This document shows positions 25,291-32,504 of a DNA stretch of 64,000 nucleotides, piece by piece. A program made the translations under genes and the position numbers. The stretch's first letter is position 1; every line of letters begins with the position of its first letter. This DNA is from CAYMCO01 sp964388955 (GTDB lineage: Bacteria; Chloroflexota; Anaerolineae; Anaerolineales; E44-bin32): assembly GCA_964388955.1 (NCBI GenBank), contig CAYMCO010000022.1, positions 1 to 64,000 on the forward strand, written 5' to 3'. Below the pieces are notes generated by a model. It did not search any database. It worked only from the letters and a program-made list of their open reading frames with translations, and was not told the origin of the DNA.

Positions 25291-25914
25291 CTAACCCCAC
25301 GGGCTGCGCCGGAACAGAACCCGCATCACGCTCCGCCCCGTGACCGGGATCACCGGGGGGATATAGTCCGCCGAGAAAATCGTGTTCAGCACGAGATCAT
25401 GAAGGTAGAAAGCCTCCACGACGACGACATCATTCCGGCAGCCCAGAGGCTCTTCACACAGCTCCGGATCGTTGTTGAAGGCAATATTCTCCTGCCGCAC
25501 GGTCGTGAGATCCAGGGCCGACCCACCACAAGGGCTCTCCAAGCAGATCTGGGAAGTGACATCCAGGTCACCAAGCTTATAGGTCTCAACGACCTGATAG
25601 CTGCCATCGGGATCTACATCTATTTCACTCACCAGGATGGTGGCATTGGCATTCGCGCCATACAGGCGGACGTTCAGGGCGTTCATCGCCAGTTGAGTCA
25701 CATCGGCGATATCCTGCGTGGGTAGATGTAGACCACGCGAGCCAAAACGAGCTCCCTCTCTGGCGGCGGTCGCCACCGTCACATAGCTGTGGACCCACCA
25801 GCCCACCTCTGCCATGGCGGTAAAGATCAACAGCAGAATGGGCAGCAGCAGAGTGATCTCGGCCATTGACTGGCCGCGGGCTTTCTTGGATCGTGATTTC
25901 CGTCTTAGCGGCAT
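25291..25914 (-). CDS. TadE-like minor pilin
   Basis: A 207-residue protein with the TadE pattern. A basic start is followed by ARGQSMAEITLLLPILLLIFTAMAEV, a hydrophobic helix with the Glu expected at position +5 of processed pseudopilins, and an exported domain with two Cys pairs (ICLESPCGG and ELCEEPLGC). TadE and TadF proteins are minor pilins of tight-adherence (Flp) pili and need the TadV prepilin peptidase, which is not in the window. It sits between the vWA TadG-like gene and another TadE-like gene, all on the minus strand. GGGGAGG lies upstream of ATG 25914. Confidence 0.82.
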   Translation of the reverse strand: MPLRRKSRSKKARGQSMAEITLLLPILLLIFTAMAEVGWWVHSYVTVATAAREGARFGSRGLHLPTQDIADVTQLAMNALNVRLYGANANATILVSEIDVDPDGSYQVVETYKLGDLDVTSQICLESPCGGSALDLTTVRQENIAFNNDPELCEEPLGCRNDVVVVEAFYLHDLVLNTIFSADYIPPVIPVTGRSVMRVLFRRSPWG

Positions 25915-25935
25915 CCTCGTACCTCCCCGGGTTGT

Positions 25936-26745
25936 TCACATCTGACAGGCGGAGCAGTTGGGATCGGGGTCGCATGGATCCAGGGGCGCCTGTCCCGAAA
26001 GCGGCTCCTGGGGGAGGAGCGTGCCGTCCCCCTCGAAGTACCCATCGCCATCGGTGTCGGGATTGCTCGGGAGTGTGCCGTGAACATCTCGCTCGTCGGA
26101 ATCGCTCCACCCATCTCCGTCTGTGTCGAGCGGTGGGAGCGGCGGAGCCGGCGGCACCTCGGGGGGCGTGTCCGGCCCACCCCCTTCCCAGGGCTCATTG
26201 ACCATCTGGGTGGTGCCCGTCACCCGGATAGTCGGCAGCAGTGCCGCCATAAGCGGGTTGACTACCGGATGGTTGTAGATCACCATGACCTCCACCTTGG
26301 TGCGCGCCACCCCCGGATTGTCGAGCTGCGGCTCCGCCCCAAAGGAAGGGCTGCCGCGCACCTGGACTCCGAGAAAGAATGGTTTGGTGATGTCGGTCTG
26401 ATCATCCTCGACCAAGAGCCCTTGACGCGCCATGCCCCGGGCGATGTACGTGATCCAGTCCAGCCTGCAGGTGAGATATTCATCGGGCAAGGTGTAGGGA
26501 GCACCAGTCTCCGGATGGCCCAGGGCTTCGCAAGACCCTTCACCGTCGCTGATCCAGAGGGGGGGATTGCCGGTAACTGCGAAGCGCGCCGCCTCGCGGG
26601 CCGCATATTGCACCGCCAGATAGGAATGCATCCAGCGGGCGACTTCGATTAGTCCGAGCAGGATCATCAGCAGCAGGGGGAACGTCATGCCGAATTCCAC
26701 CATGCTCTGGCCTGCCCCTCGGCCCCGATCGAGTGTACCTCTCAT
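25936..26745 (-). CDS. TadE-like protein with C-terminal calcium-binding repeats
   Basis: A 269-residue minor pilin-like protein. Residues 12-40 carry the TadE helix (GQSMVEFGMTFPLLLMILLG, then an ARWMHS segment shared with the neighbour). After an exported domain, residues about 210-255 hold thrombospondin type 3-like loops: DTDGDGWSDSDERD and DTDGDGYFEGDG. Such Asp-rich loops bind calcium and often stiffen or link surface proteins. It is the first gene after the cyclic-di-GMP riboswitch, with AAGGGGAG before ATG 26745. A plausible role is as a pilus subunit whose assembly or stability depends on calcium; the calcium part is inference from the motif. Confidence 0.82.
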   Translation of the reverse strand: MRGTLDRGRGAGQSMVEFGMTFPLLLMILLGLIEVARWMHSYLAVQYAAREAARFAVTGNPPLWISDGEGSCEALGHPETGAPYTLPDEYLTCRLDWITYIARGMARQGLLVEDDQTDITKPFFLGVQVRGSPSFGAEPQLDNPGVARTKVEVMVIYNHPVVNPLMAALLPTIRVTGTTQMVNEPWEGGGPDTPPEVPPAPPLPPLDTDGDGWSDSDERDVHGTLPSNPDTDGDGYFEGDGTLLPQEPLSGQAPLDPCDPDPNCSACQM

Positions 26746-26789
26746 CCCACTCCCCTTCGCTCCCTCCGGCTCATGGGTGGAGCGATGTC

Positions 26790-26837
26790 TTAAAACAGAA
26801 GCCCGTGGCGCTGGACTTCGACAGCCAGGCCACGAGC
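26790..26837 (-). terminator. Intrinsic terminator in the riboswitch leader (expression platform)
   Basis: On the minus strand the arm at 26837-26825 (GCTCGTGGCCTGG) pairs with 26814-26801 (CCAGCGCCACGGGC): nine base pairs, a small internal loop and three more. A run TTCTGTTTT follows (complement of 26792-26800). It lies between the aptamer and the first pilin gene, about 45 bp before the ATG. This is the expected place for a ligand-controlled transcription stop. Confidence 0.7.
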
Positions 26838-26873
26838 GGCTTTCATTCCTTTCGGAGGATGGTCCGTTCGTTT

Positions 26874-26965
26874 CGGTAGCTGGCTATCATGGCTGAGTAT
26901 CTCAGCTGTAGACCCTCTAGCTTTGCGCCGTCACCTTTCGGTGACTCTGCCATTTCGACGAAATG
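26874..26965 (-). promoter_or_regulatory. Cyclic di-GMP class I (GEMM) riboswitch aptamer
   Basis: Read on the minus strand, the leader has every hallmark of the GEMM-I aptamer in order. GGCAGA (26951-26946) is followed by a perfect GTCACC-GAAA-GGTGAC hairpin with a GNRA loop (26945-26930). Then come GGCGCAAAGC (26929-26920), the GAGGGTCTA receptor strand, a GCTGAG-ATA-CTCAGC hairpin (26906-26892), and CATGATAGCC leading to GCTACCG (ends 26874). The 5' boundary is approximate. The aptamer senses the second messenger that controls surface attachment. Downstream lie a terminator and three Tad-type pilin genes. Whether ligand turns the genes on or off cannot be read from sequence. Confidence 0.85.
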
Positions 26966-27030
26966 TGCACCGGTGACGGCCATGTGCGCCGCCGCCGCCA
27001 AGGATGTAAGTATTTTGTAAGGTCGTTATT

Positions 27031-27059
27031 AGCTTATCACCCGCCCCGAGGGCTCTCAA
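27031..27059 (-). promoter_or_regulatory. Candidate promoter of the riboswitch-pilin transcript
   Basis: On the minus strand TTGAGA (complement of 27054-27059) and TAAGCT (complement of 27031-27036) are 17 bp apart. Initiation near 27024 would give a transcript that enters the aptamer about 60 nt later. The -10 match is modest, so this is a candidate only. Confidence 0.4.
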
Positions 27060-27263
27060 TGGGCCCACGGTACCACGGGAAGGCTCGGAAAGCGTGACTT
27101 TCAGGCTACTCAGTGCCGGGAGCCCGCTGCAATCCGGAAGGGAGCACATGCAGCGCAGATCTACGGCTGACGGGCATGATTTCGGACACGATTCCTCCTC
27201 CAGGAGATGATCGGGGTGCGAATCCCTTCGCTGCCCAGGCGAAGCCACGGCGTTACGGGTAAC

Positions 27264-27306
27264 GGGGCCCCGTCCGCTCGCCTCGGTGGGGAGCGGACTG
27301 GGCCCC
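27264..27306 (-). terminator. Strong GC stem-loop ending the 27-38 kb gene set
   Basis: GGGGCCC and GTCCGCTC (27264-27279) face GAGCGGAC and GGGCCCC (27291-27306): a 15-bp stem with one C/T mismatch and an 11-nt loop, 27 bp beyond the stop of the last gene. No T-run follows, so termination may be partial or factor-dependent. It separates this operon from the riboswitch leader. Confidence 0.55.
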
Positions 27307-27333
27307 GAATTGGGCAGGTTTGAACTGTGCTGC

Positions 27334-28503
27334 CTAGGCCATGCGCGTCACGCCCACCTGGGTGACGATGTCATGCGCTGCCAGCTCTTCGAAGAAGGGC
27401 TCGGGATCCAGCGCCAGTTCGGGTGGGTGCACTCCCGGCGCTATGCGCCCCTCTCCCAGCCAGATGGCGGCTATCGCCGGCACGGTCCCTGTCGGGAGGG
27501 CCCCCTTGACCGTCAGAATCCCCAGCCGGTAGGTCACCGGTTCGCCATCCTTCGTCCCGCGCACCTCGGTCACGATCTCTTTGGTCCAGTTCGGGGGTTC
27601 GTTCGTAGGCGGAGAGAGCATATCCTCCAGCGAGTAGACGTGCTTTGCCAGCACCTTGTTCATCACCTCTTTGGGGACCACCCGCTGGCCACTCACATCC
27701 ACAGGATCCTCACTGTCGAAGCCAAAGTCCGCAATAACCCGGATCTTCTCTATGGTTTCCTCCGGCATACCCCAGTAGTCAATCTTGAAGAAGCACTCTT
27801 TGACGCCCTTATCCTTAAAGGATACCGGCAGCGTGGCGACCTCGGAGTGCAGGGACAGGTGCATGGGCAGCAGCCCCACGGGAGGCGTGAACCAGTAGTC
27901 CTCGAACTCGCTGAGCGGCTCCTTGGCCACGAACTCCCCGTTTTCGAACACCATCGGCGACTGGCGGATCTCATCCAGAATGGTGACAGGGGCATAGGAA
28001 AAGCGCAGGTCGTCCGGCGGCGGGGGCTTGATGCCATCGTAGATGCGGATGCTGTCGATGGTATCCAGACGATCGGCCGCATAGCGCGCCTGCAGATTGG
28101 GACACCCTGGGGCCGAGCCAGTGCACAGCACGGCGCTCACCCCGGCGCTGGCGAACTGATCGTTCAGCTTGAGCTGTTCACGCGTGCCATAGAACAGCCC
28201 CCCCATATCTGTGTAGGGCACGCCTGCTTTCATGCAGGCGTCCATCACTTCCAAGTTGGTATAGTAGACGGTGGCGTTCAAGCAAGCATCCGCCCCCTTC
28301 AAGGCGCCCATCAACTGCTCTTCATCCTTGACATTGACTTGCCGAAAGGTCACCTTCGGGCTCTTGATGATCGAAGTGACAATCTCCGCGTTATCCACGT
28401 TGATATCCGCCAAGATCACCTCGTCCACTCGCGAATCCCCGGCCAGTTTCTGGACCGAGATGCAGCCCATGCGTCCGGCTCCGCCCAGTACTGTGATACG
28501 CAT
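27334..28503 (-). CDS. Saccharopine dehydrogenase-like NAD(P)-dependent oxidoreductase (copy 1)
   Basis: A 389-residue protein with an N-terminal Rossmann fold (MRITVLGGAGRMGCISVQ, GxGxxG-type loop) and the saccharopine dehydrogenase/lysine-ketoglutarate reductase-like C-terminal domain. Similar proteins act on amino-acid-derived imines or secondary amines; others have unknown substrates. The C-terminal motif with GVHPPELALDPEPFFEEL is shared with the second copy at 31226 (GVQPPELAIDPDILFDEL), so the two are paralogs in one operon and may act on successive or related intermediates. AGGAGG precedes ATG 28503. It is the last gene before the stem-loop at 27264-27306. Confidence 0.82.
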   Translation of the reverse strand: MRITVLGGAGRMGCISVQKLAGDSRVDEVILADINVDNAEIVTSIIKSPKVTFRQVNVKDEEQLMGALKGADACLNATVYYTNLEVMDACMKAGVPYTDMGGLFYGTREQLKLNDQFASAGVSAVLCTGSAPGCPNLQARYAADRLDTIDSIRIYDGIKPPPPDDLRFSYAPVTILDEIRQSPMVFENGEFVAKEPLSEFEDYWFTPPVGLLPMHLSLHSEVATLPVSFKDKGVKECFFKIDYWGMPEETIEKIRVIADFGFDSEDPVDVSGQRVVPKEVMNKVLAKHVYSLEDMLSPPTNEPPNWTKEIVTEVRGTKDGEPVTYRLGILTVKGALPTGTVPAIAAIWLGEGRIAPGVHPPELALDPEPFFEELAAHDIVTQVGVTRMA

Positions 28504-28774
28504 ATTCGTCCTCCTAGATTGAGATAAATCTTACCGGAGCCGCGCGCCCCGGCACGTTCGCAAATTGCGATCGCTCACACAGCGCGGCCCGCCGCGCTCC
28601 CTGAACGTCTTTGATTCCACACCAACACTGCGCAACCGTTCATATGATGGATCCGGGCGGCAGGGGCACGCATCCTCCCGGCCCTATGTCTCTTCTCCAA
28701 GACTTTTCCGGTACTACCGGCAGCAGCCGGAGCTGACGGCCGCGCCGGCACCGCCGCCTCCGCTTCGAGCCTGC

Positions 28775-30082
28775 TCAGCGCTTGGCCTCCTTGACGGCGT
28801 CCTCCAGCGCATTGAGGGTGTCGGCGACATCGGCCTCACTCAGGGAATAGGAGAGGAACCAGGGCTCCCGACCATCCGCCTCCGGGAAGAAGCCACGCTC
28901 GATCAGGCCCATGGCGACTTTCTCATATAGTTCGGTGTCCGTCTGCATATAGGATCGCAGATCGGTGGGGGCTTCATCGGTGCCCAACACAAAGCCGAAC
29001 ATCGGCGGCGGGCCCTGGAACGCATGCGGAATCCCGGCCTCGCTCAGAACCTCGCCGATGCCGCTCTTCAGCAATTGGCCGCGCTCGTTGATGGTCTGGA
29101 TGATCGGTTCACTTTCGAGCAACTCCAGCGTCGCCGATGCCGCGGCGGTGCCGACCGCGTGCCCCGTGTAGCTGCCCCCCATCGCCACCTTGCCCGGCTC
29201 GATGGTCATCATGACTTCCTCCTTGCCCGCCACGGCGGCGATGGGGAAGCCGTTGCCCAGGGACTTGGCGTAGGTGACCAGGTCCGCCTGCATGCCGAAG
29301 TACTCCTGTGCGCCGCCGTTCGCCACCCGGAAGCCGGTCTTGACCTCGTCCATGATCATCACGATGCCGTACTCATCGCACAGCCCGCGGATGGCGTTCA
29401 AGAACTCCCGGGTCGGCATCAGGCTGGACACGTTGCCCAGGATGGGCTCCACGATGATGGCCGCGATTTCGCCCCAGCGGGCGCGCACGGTGCGCTCCAG
29501 CAGGTCCACATCGTTATAGAGGCACATGATCACATAGTCTGCGATGCCCCGGGGGATGCCGGAGCTCATGGCCACGGCGTTGGGGCTGCGCCTCGACCCG
29601 GCCCCTGCCATGGGTGTGCCAGCGGTGCTGAACAAATAGTAGTCGCACATGCCGTGGTACTGGCCCTCGAACTTGATGAATTTCTCCCGTCTGGTGTAGG
29701 CGCGCGCCACACGCAGGGCATGCATCGTGGCCTCCGTCCCGGTGTTGGAGAGGCGCACCTTGTCCACATTGCACAGACGCCGCACGCGCTCGGCCACATC
29801 GATCTCCAGGGGGGTCGTCAGCGCGAACAGGTTGCCGTCCACCAGCGCATCCCGGATCCTGTCCAAAACGGGCGGATAGGCATGCCCCAGAATAACTGGC
29901 CCCCAGGCGTTGCGGTAATCGACATATTTCTTGCCATTCGCATCCCAGATATAGACGCCCTCCCCACGGGTGATCACCGGGGTGTCATCCCCCCAGTAGC
30001 GGAAGTTGGAGTTCACCCCATAGGCGATCGATTCCCTCGCCCGTTCGAACATTTCACGCATCTTGGTCTTCTCGGCACTCAT
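28775..30082 (-). CDS. Class III PLP aminotransferase (glutamate-1-semialdehyde aminomutase-like)
   Basis: A 435-residue fold-type I PLP enzyme. The Schiff-base Lys lies in TYAKSLGNGFP, the PLP-binding Asp in MIMDEVKTGFR, and the phosphate-binding segment in NTGTEATMHALR. It resembles glutamate-1-semialdehyde aminomutase and related omega-aminotransferases. As no other haem-synthesis gene is near, an aminotransferase for an amine or amino acid is more likely than HemL. It lies between saccharopine dehydrogenase-like and ornithine-cyclodeaminase-like genes. I chose ATG 30082 (MSAEKTKM) because AAGGAGAG is placed well upstream; the frame continues to 30133. Confidence 0.87.
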   Translation of the reverse strand: MSAEKTKMREMFERARESIAYGVNSNFRYWGDDTPVITRGEGVYIWDANGKKYVDYRNAWGPVILGHAYPPVLDRIRDALVDGNLFALTTPLEIDVAERVRRLCNVDKVRLSNTGTEATMHALRVARAYTRREKFIKFEGQYHGMCDYYLFSTAGTPMAGAGSRRSPNAVAMSSGIPRGIADYVIMCLYNDVDLLERTVRARWGEIAAIIVEPILGNVSSLMPTREFLNAIRGLCDEYGIVMIMDEVKTGFRVANGGAQEYFGMQADLVTYAKSLGNGFPIAAVAGKEEVMMTIEPGKVAMGGSYTGHAVGTAAASATLELLESEPIIQTINERGQLLKSGIGEVLSEAGIPHAFQGPPPMFGFVLGTDEAPTDLRSYMQTDTELYEKVAMGLIERGFFPEADGREPWFLSYSLSEADVADTLNALEDAVKEAKR

Positions 30083-30193
30083 ATTTCTCTCCTTTTCATT
30101 TCGCCGGTCGCTGAGTCTGAGCCAGTCATCCACCCCTGCGGGCGCTTTTCACGCCTCCCGCGGCTTGCGACCATCCGTATTGCCCGATGCCCT

Positions 30194-31162
30194 TCAACCC
30201 AACTCCATTCCAAGCCCTTTCTCAACCGCCCGCCGGTAGACCGCGGGCAGAATGGCCGCGTACTCCCCCCAGATCCCCAGGCCGAGAAAGACGATGATCT
30301 CGTCCGGAGACTCCCGGCCCGGCGCCGCCCCTCCCACCACTTGGGCCCACTCAGCATGCACGTCCGATTCTCCGAAGCGCCCCGCCTCCGCCAGTTGGAT
30401 CAGCTCGGGGGCGCGCGGGCGGAGGTATTTCCAGCGATCTACGATCACCTTGTCCGCTCGCGTGATCACATCCAGGGCTACCTCTTGGTAGGAGCCCAGT
30501 TTGGCCACGAACGCCCCCGGTTTGAGCCAGGCGTGTTCGACCAGCGCCTGGTCACCCGTGGTCACGGTGATCACGATATCCGCATCTTCCACGGCGCGCC
30601 GTCGCTCTTCCAGCGGGACGGCCTGCACGTTCAAACCGAGCTTTGCGCTCATTTCCCGCGCATACGCCTGGGCGGCTTGCAGCCGGATATCCAGCACGTA
30701 GGCTCGCTGCAAGGAGAAACGTTGGCAGAGCGCCTCGAGATGCATATGCCCCTGCAGGCCGGCCCCGAAGACGGTCACGCATTTCGAATCCGGGTTGGCC
30801 AGGACAGCAGCCGTCGCCGTCGTGGAGGCGCCGGTCTTCAGGCCGGTGACCCAGCCAGCCTGCATCAGACACACGGGGAAGCCTGTCATCGCGTCGAAAA
30901 GCAGCACCATTGAATATGTGGTCGGTAGGTCATGTTCCTCGGGATTCCCCGGGAAAAAAGAGAAGGTCTTCACAAAGGCCAAATCCTCTCCCTGGAGATA
31001 TCCGGAGAACGGTTTGATGAACCCGGCGTCGTCCACATTCATGTAGAACTTATCCCCTGCGACCTCACCGCGCGCGTCGGCCCGGATCCCCTGCTCCGCG
31101 AGGTCCACCGCTTCGGCGACGGTCAGTGTACGGCGCACGTCATCCTCGGTCAGAAAGATCAT
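30194..31162 (-). CDS. Ornithine cyclodeaminase / mu-crystallin family protein
   Basis: A 322-residue NAD(P)-binding protein of the OCD/mu-crystallin family. Characteristic pieces are the dimer-face segment TGLKTGASTTATAAVLA and the Rossmann loop VFGAGLQGHMHLEAL. Family members include ornithine cyclodeaminase (ornithine to proline), Delta1-pyrroline-2-carboxylate and Delta1-piperideine-2-carboxylate reductases, and alanine dehydrogenases. In an operon with saccharopine dehydrogenase-like enzymes and an aminotransferase, a ketimine reductase for cyclic imino acids is a good guess but not proven. CAGGAG lies before ATG 31162. Confidence 0.87.
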   Translation of the reverse strand: MIFLTEDDVRRTLTVAEAVDLAEQGIRADARGEVAGDKFYMNVDDAGFIKPFSGYLQGEDLAFVKTFSFFPGNPEEHDLPTTYSMVLLFDAMTGFPVCLMQAGWVTGLKTGASTTATAAVLANPDSKCVTVFGAGLQGHMHLEALCQRFSLQRAYVLDIRLQAAQAYAREMSAKLGLNVQAVPLEERRRAVEDADIVITVTTGDQALVEHAWLKPGAFVAKLGSYQEVALDVITRADKVIVDRWKYLRPRAPELIQLAEAGRFGESDVHAEWAQVVGGAAPGRESPDEIIVFLGLGIWGEYAAILPAVYRRAVEKGLGMELG

Positions 31163-31225
31163 CTCATCGCTCCTGAGCCCACCACCCTGAGTTCTCGAGC
31201 CAAATCGGCGGGGTACGGTTCCGGA

Positions 31226-32362
31226 TTATTCCAGGATCCGATGGTGCACCTGCAGGCTTCGTTCCCGCAGTTCATCGAACAAGATGTCGGGGTCGATGGC
31301 CAGCTCCGGCGGCTGCACACCCCGCAAGCCCACATCCCCACGGGCGATCATCTGCGCGCCGATGCTGAGCGGCAGCGCGATGTTCTTGTAGTAGGCCGCC
31401 TTGCCGCCCCATTCCTCTTGCGGGGGATGCTCATTCCACAGGCGGATGGTTCTAGGCGCGCCGTCTTTCACCCCGATGACGTCCACTACCAGCCCGTAAC
31501 CCCACACCGGGGTCTCCTTGGTCTCGGGGAGCTGCAGCAGAATGTCGTACATCAGATCGAAGGGTGACGCCGTGGCCCCTTTAACCCGGATCGGCTCCTC
31601 CCGATAGAGGCCTGATTCCAGCATGGCATACGTCAACCGCATGGCCTTGGGGGGGAAGCAGCCGTGCACGGAGACTCTGCGGGCGCCGAGCGTCTTGGGG
31701 AACGTGCGCGTCTCCGGATGGGGGATATAGTACACGTCTTGCTCGCCGATCTGCCCGCCAAAGTCCACAGTCTTGCGCCCCTCGAAGGGGCCCACCCAGA
31801 CGAACTCTCCATCCTCATAGTAATAGCGCGTCTCGGTCTTGGGATGGAACTCCCATAGCAGCGTGGTGAGGAGCCCTGGTGCGGGCGCGGAGCAGCGGAA
31901 GGCGGCGAAGTTGATCTGCACCTCCTCCACCTCATCCAGCATTTCGGCGCCTTTGCGGCCCATGGCGTTGGTGATGCCCGGTGTTGCCCCCACGCCGGGA
32001 ATGAAGATCAAGTCCTTCTCCTTGGCCGCCGCGTCAAAGTCCCATTGGGTCTCCTCAGTGGAGACGTCCAGCCCGTTCACGCCGGCCTCGACGCACGCTC
32101 GAGTCACCACCAGGTCATATTTCCACGGCAGGCCGTTCAGGACCACATCGAAGCCTCTGAAGGCACTCACCAAGCCGTCATAATCCCCGGCGTCCACTTT
32201 GAGCACGCTCAAGCGCCGGTCACCGATATCGGCGGCCAGTCTCTCCGCCGCCTCAACATCCAACTCTCCAATCACGATTTCGTCAAAATCCGAATACTGG
32301 GCGAGATCGCGTGTGGCGTGCTCGGCCACCGCGCCTGCGCCCCCCAATGATAGCACACGCAT
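31226..32362 (-). CDS. Saccharopine dehydrogenase-like NAD(P)-dependent oxidoreductase (copy 2)
   Basis: A 378-residue paralog of the protein at 27334. The Rossmann loop is VLSLGGAGAVAEHATRD, followed by DEIVIGELDVEAAE and the sugar/imine domain with FIPGVGATPGITN. AAGGAG precedes ATG 32362; a GTG six codons upstream is weaker. Substrate unknown; saccharopine- or opine-type secondary amines are the family precedent. It lies between the CocE-like hydrolase and the ornithine-cyclodeaminase-like gene, all on the minus strand with short gaps. Confidence 0.82.
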   Translation of the reverse strand: MRVLSLGGAGAVAEHATRDLAQYSDFDEIVIGELDVEAAERLAADIGDRRLSVLKVDAGDYDGLVSAFRGFDVVLNGLPWKYDLVVTRACVEAGVNGLDVSTEETQWDFDAAAKEKDLIFIPGVGATPGITNAMGRKGAEMLDEVEEVQINFAAFRCSAPAPGLLTTLLWEFHPKTETRYYYEDGEFVWVGPFEGRKTVDFGGQIGEQDVYYIPHPETRTFPKTLGARRVSVHGCFPPKAMRLTYAMLESGLYREEPIRVKGATASPFDLMYDILLQLPETKETPVWGYGLVVDVIGVKDGAPRTIRLWNEHPPQEEWGGKAAYYKNIALPLSIGAQMIARGDVGLRGVQPPELAIDPDILFDELRERSLQVHHRILE

Positions 32363-32504
32363 TTTGGACTCCTTATTCACAGCGGGCTAGAAACGCGGAG
32401 TGTTCGAAGAACCCGCCTCCATGATATTCGCCATCCTTACCCTTGTCAAGAAAGCGCTACGATATTCGTAGCCCCATCCGGGATGTGGCCGACGGGGATC
32501 GGCT

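Noticed and set aside
26931..27248. 105-codon minus-strand frame upstream of the pilin genes
   Set aside because: It overlaps the 5' side of the riboswitch aptamer and has no similarity or good ribosome site.
28775..30082. hemL (glutamate-1-semialdehyde aminomutase) as firm assignment
   Set aside because: The sequence resembles the family, but the operon is catabolic and lacks tetrapyrrole genes, so only the class III aminotransferase call is kept.
29024..30913. 629-codon open frame on the plus strand
   Set aside because: It lies antisense across the aminotransferase and ornithine-cyclodeaminase-like genes, has no recognisable domain and is explained by GC-rich codon bias of the real genes.
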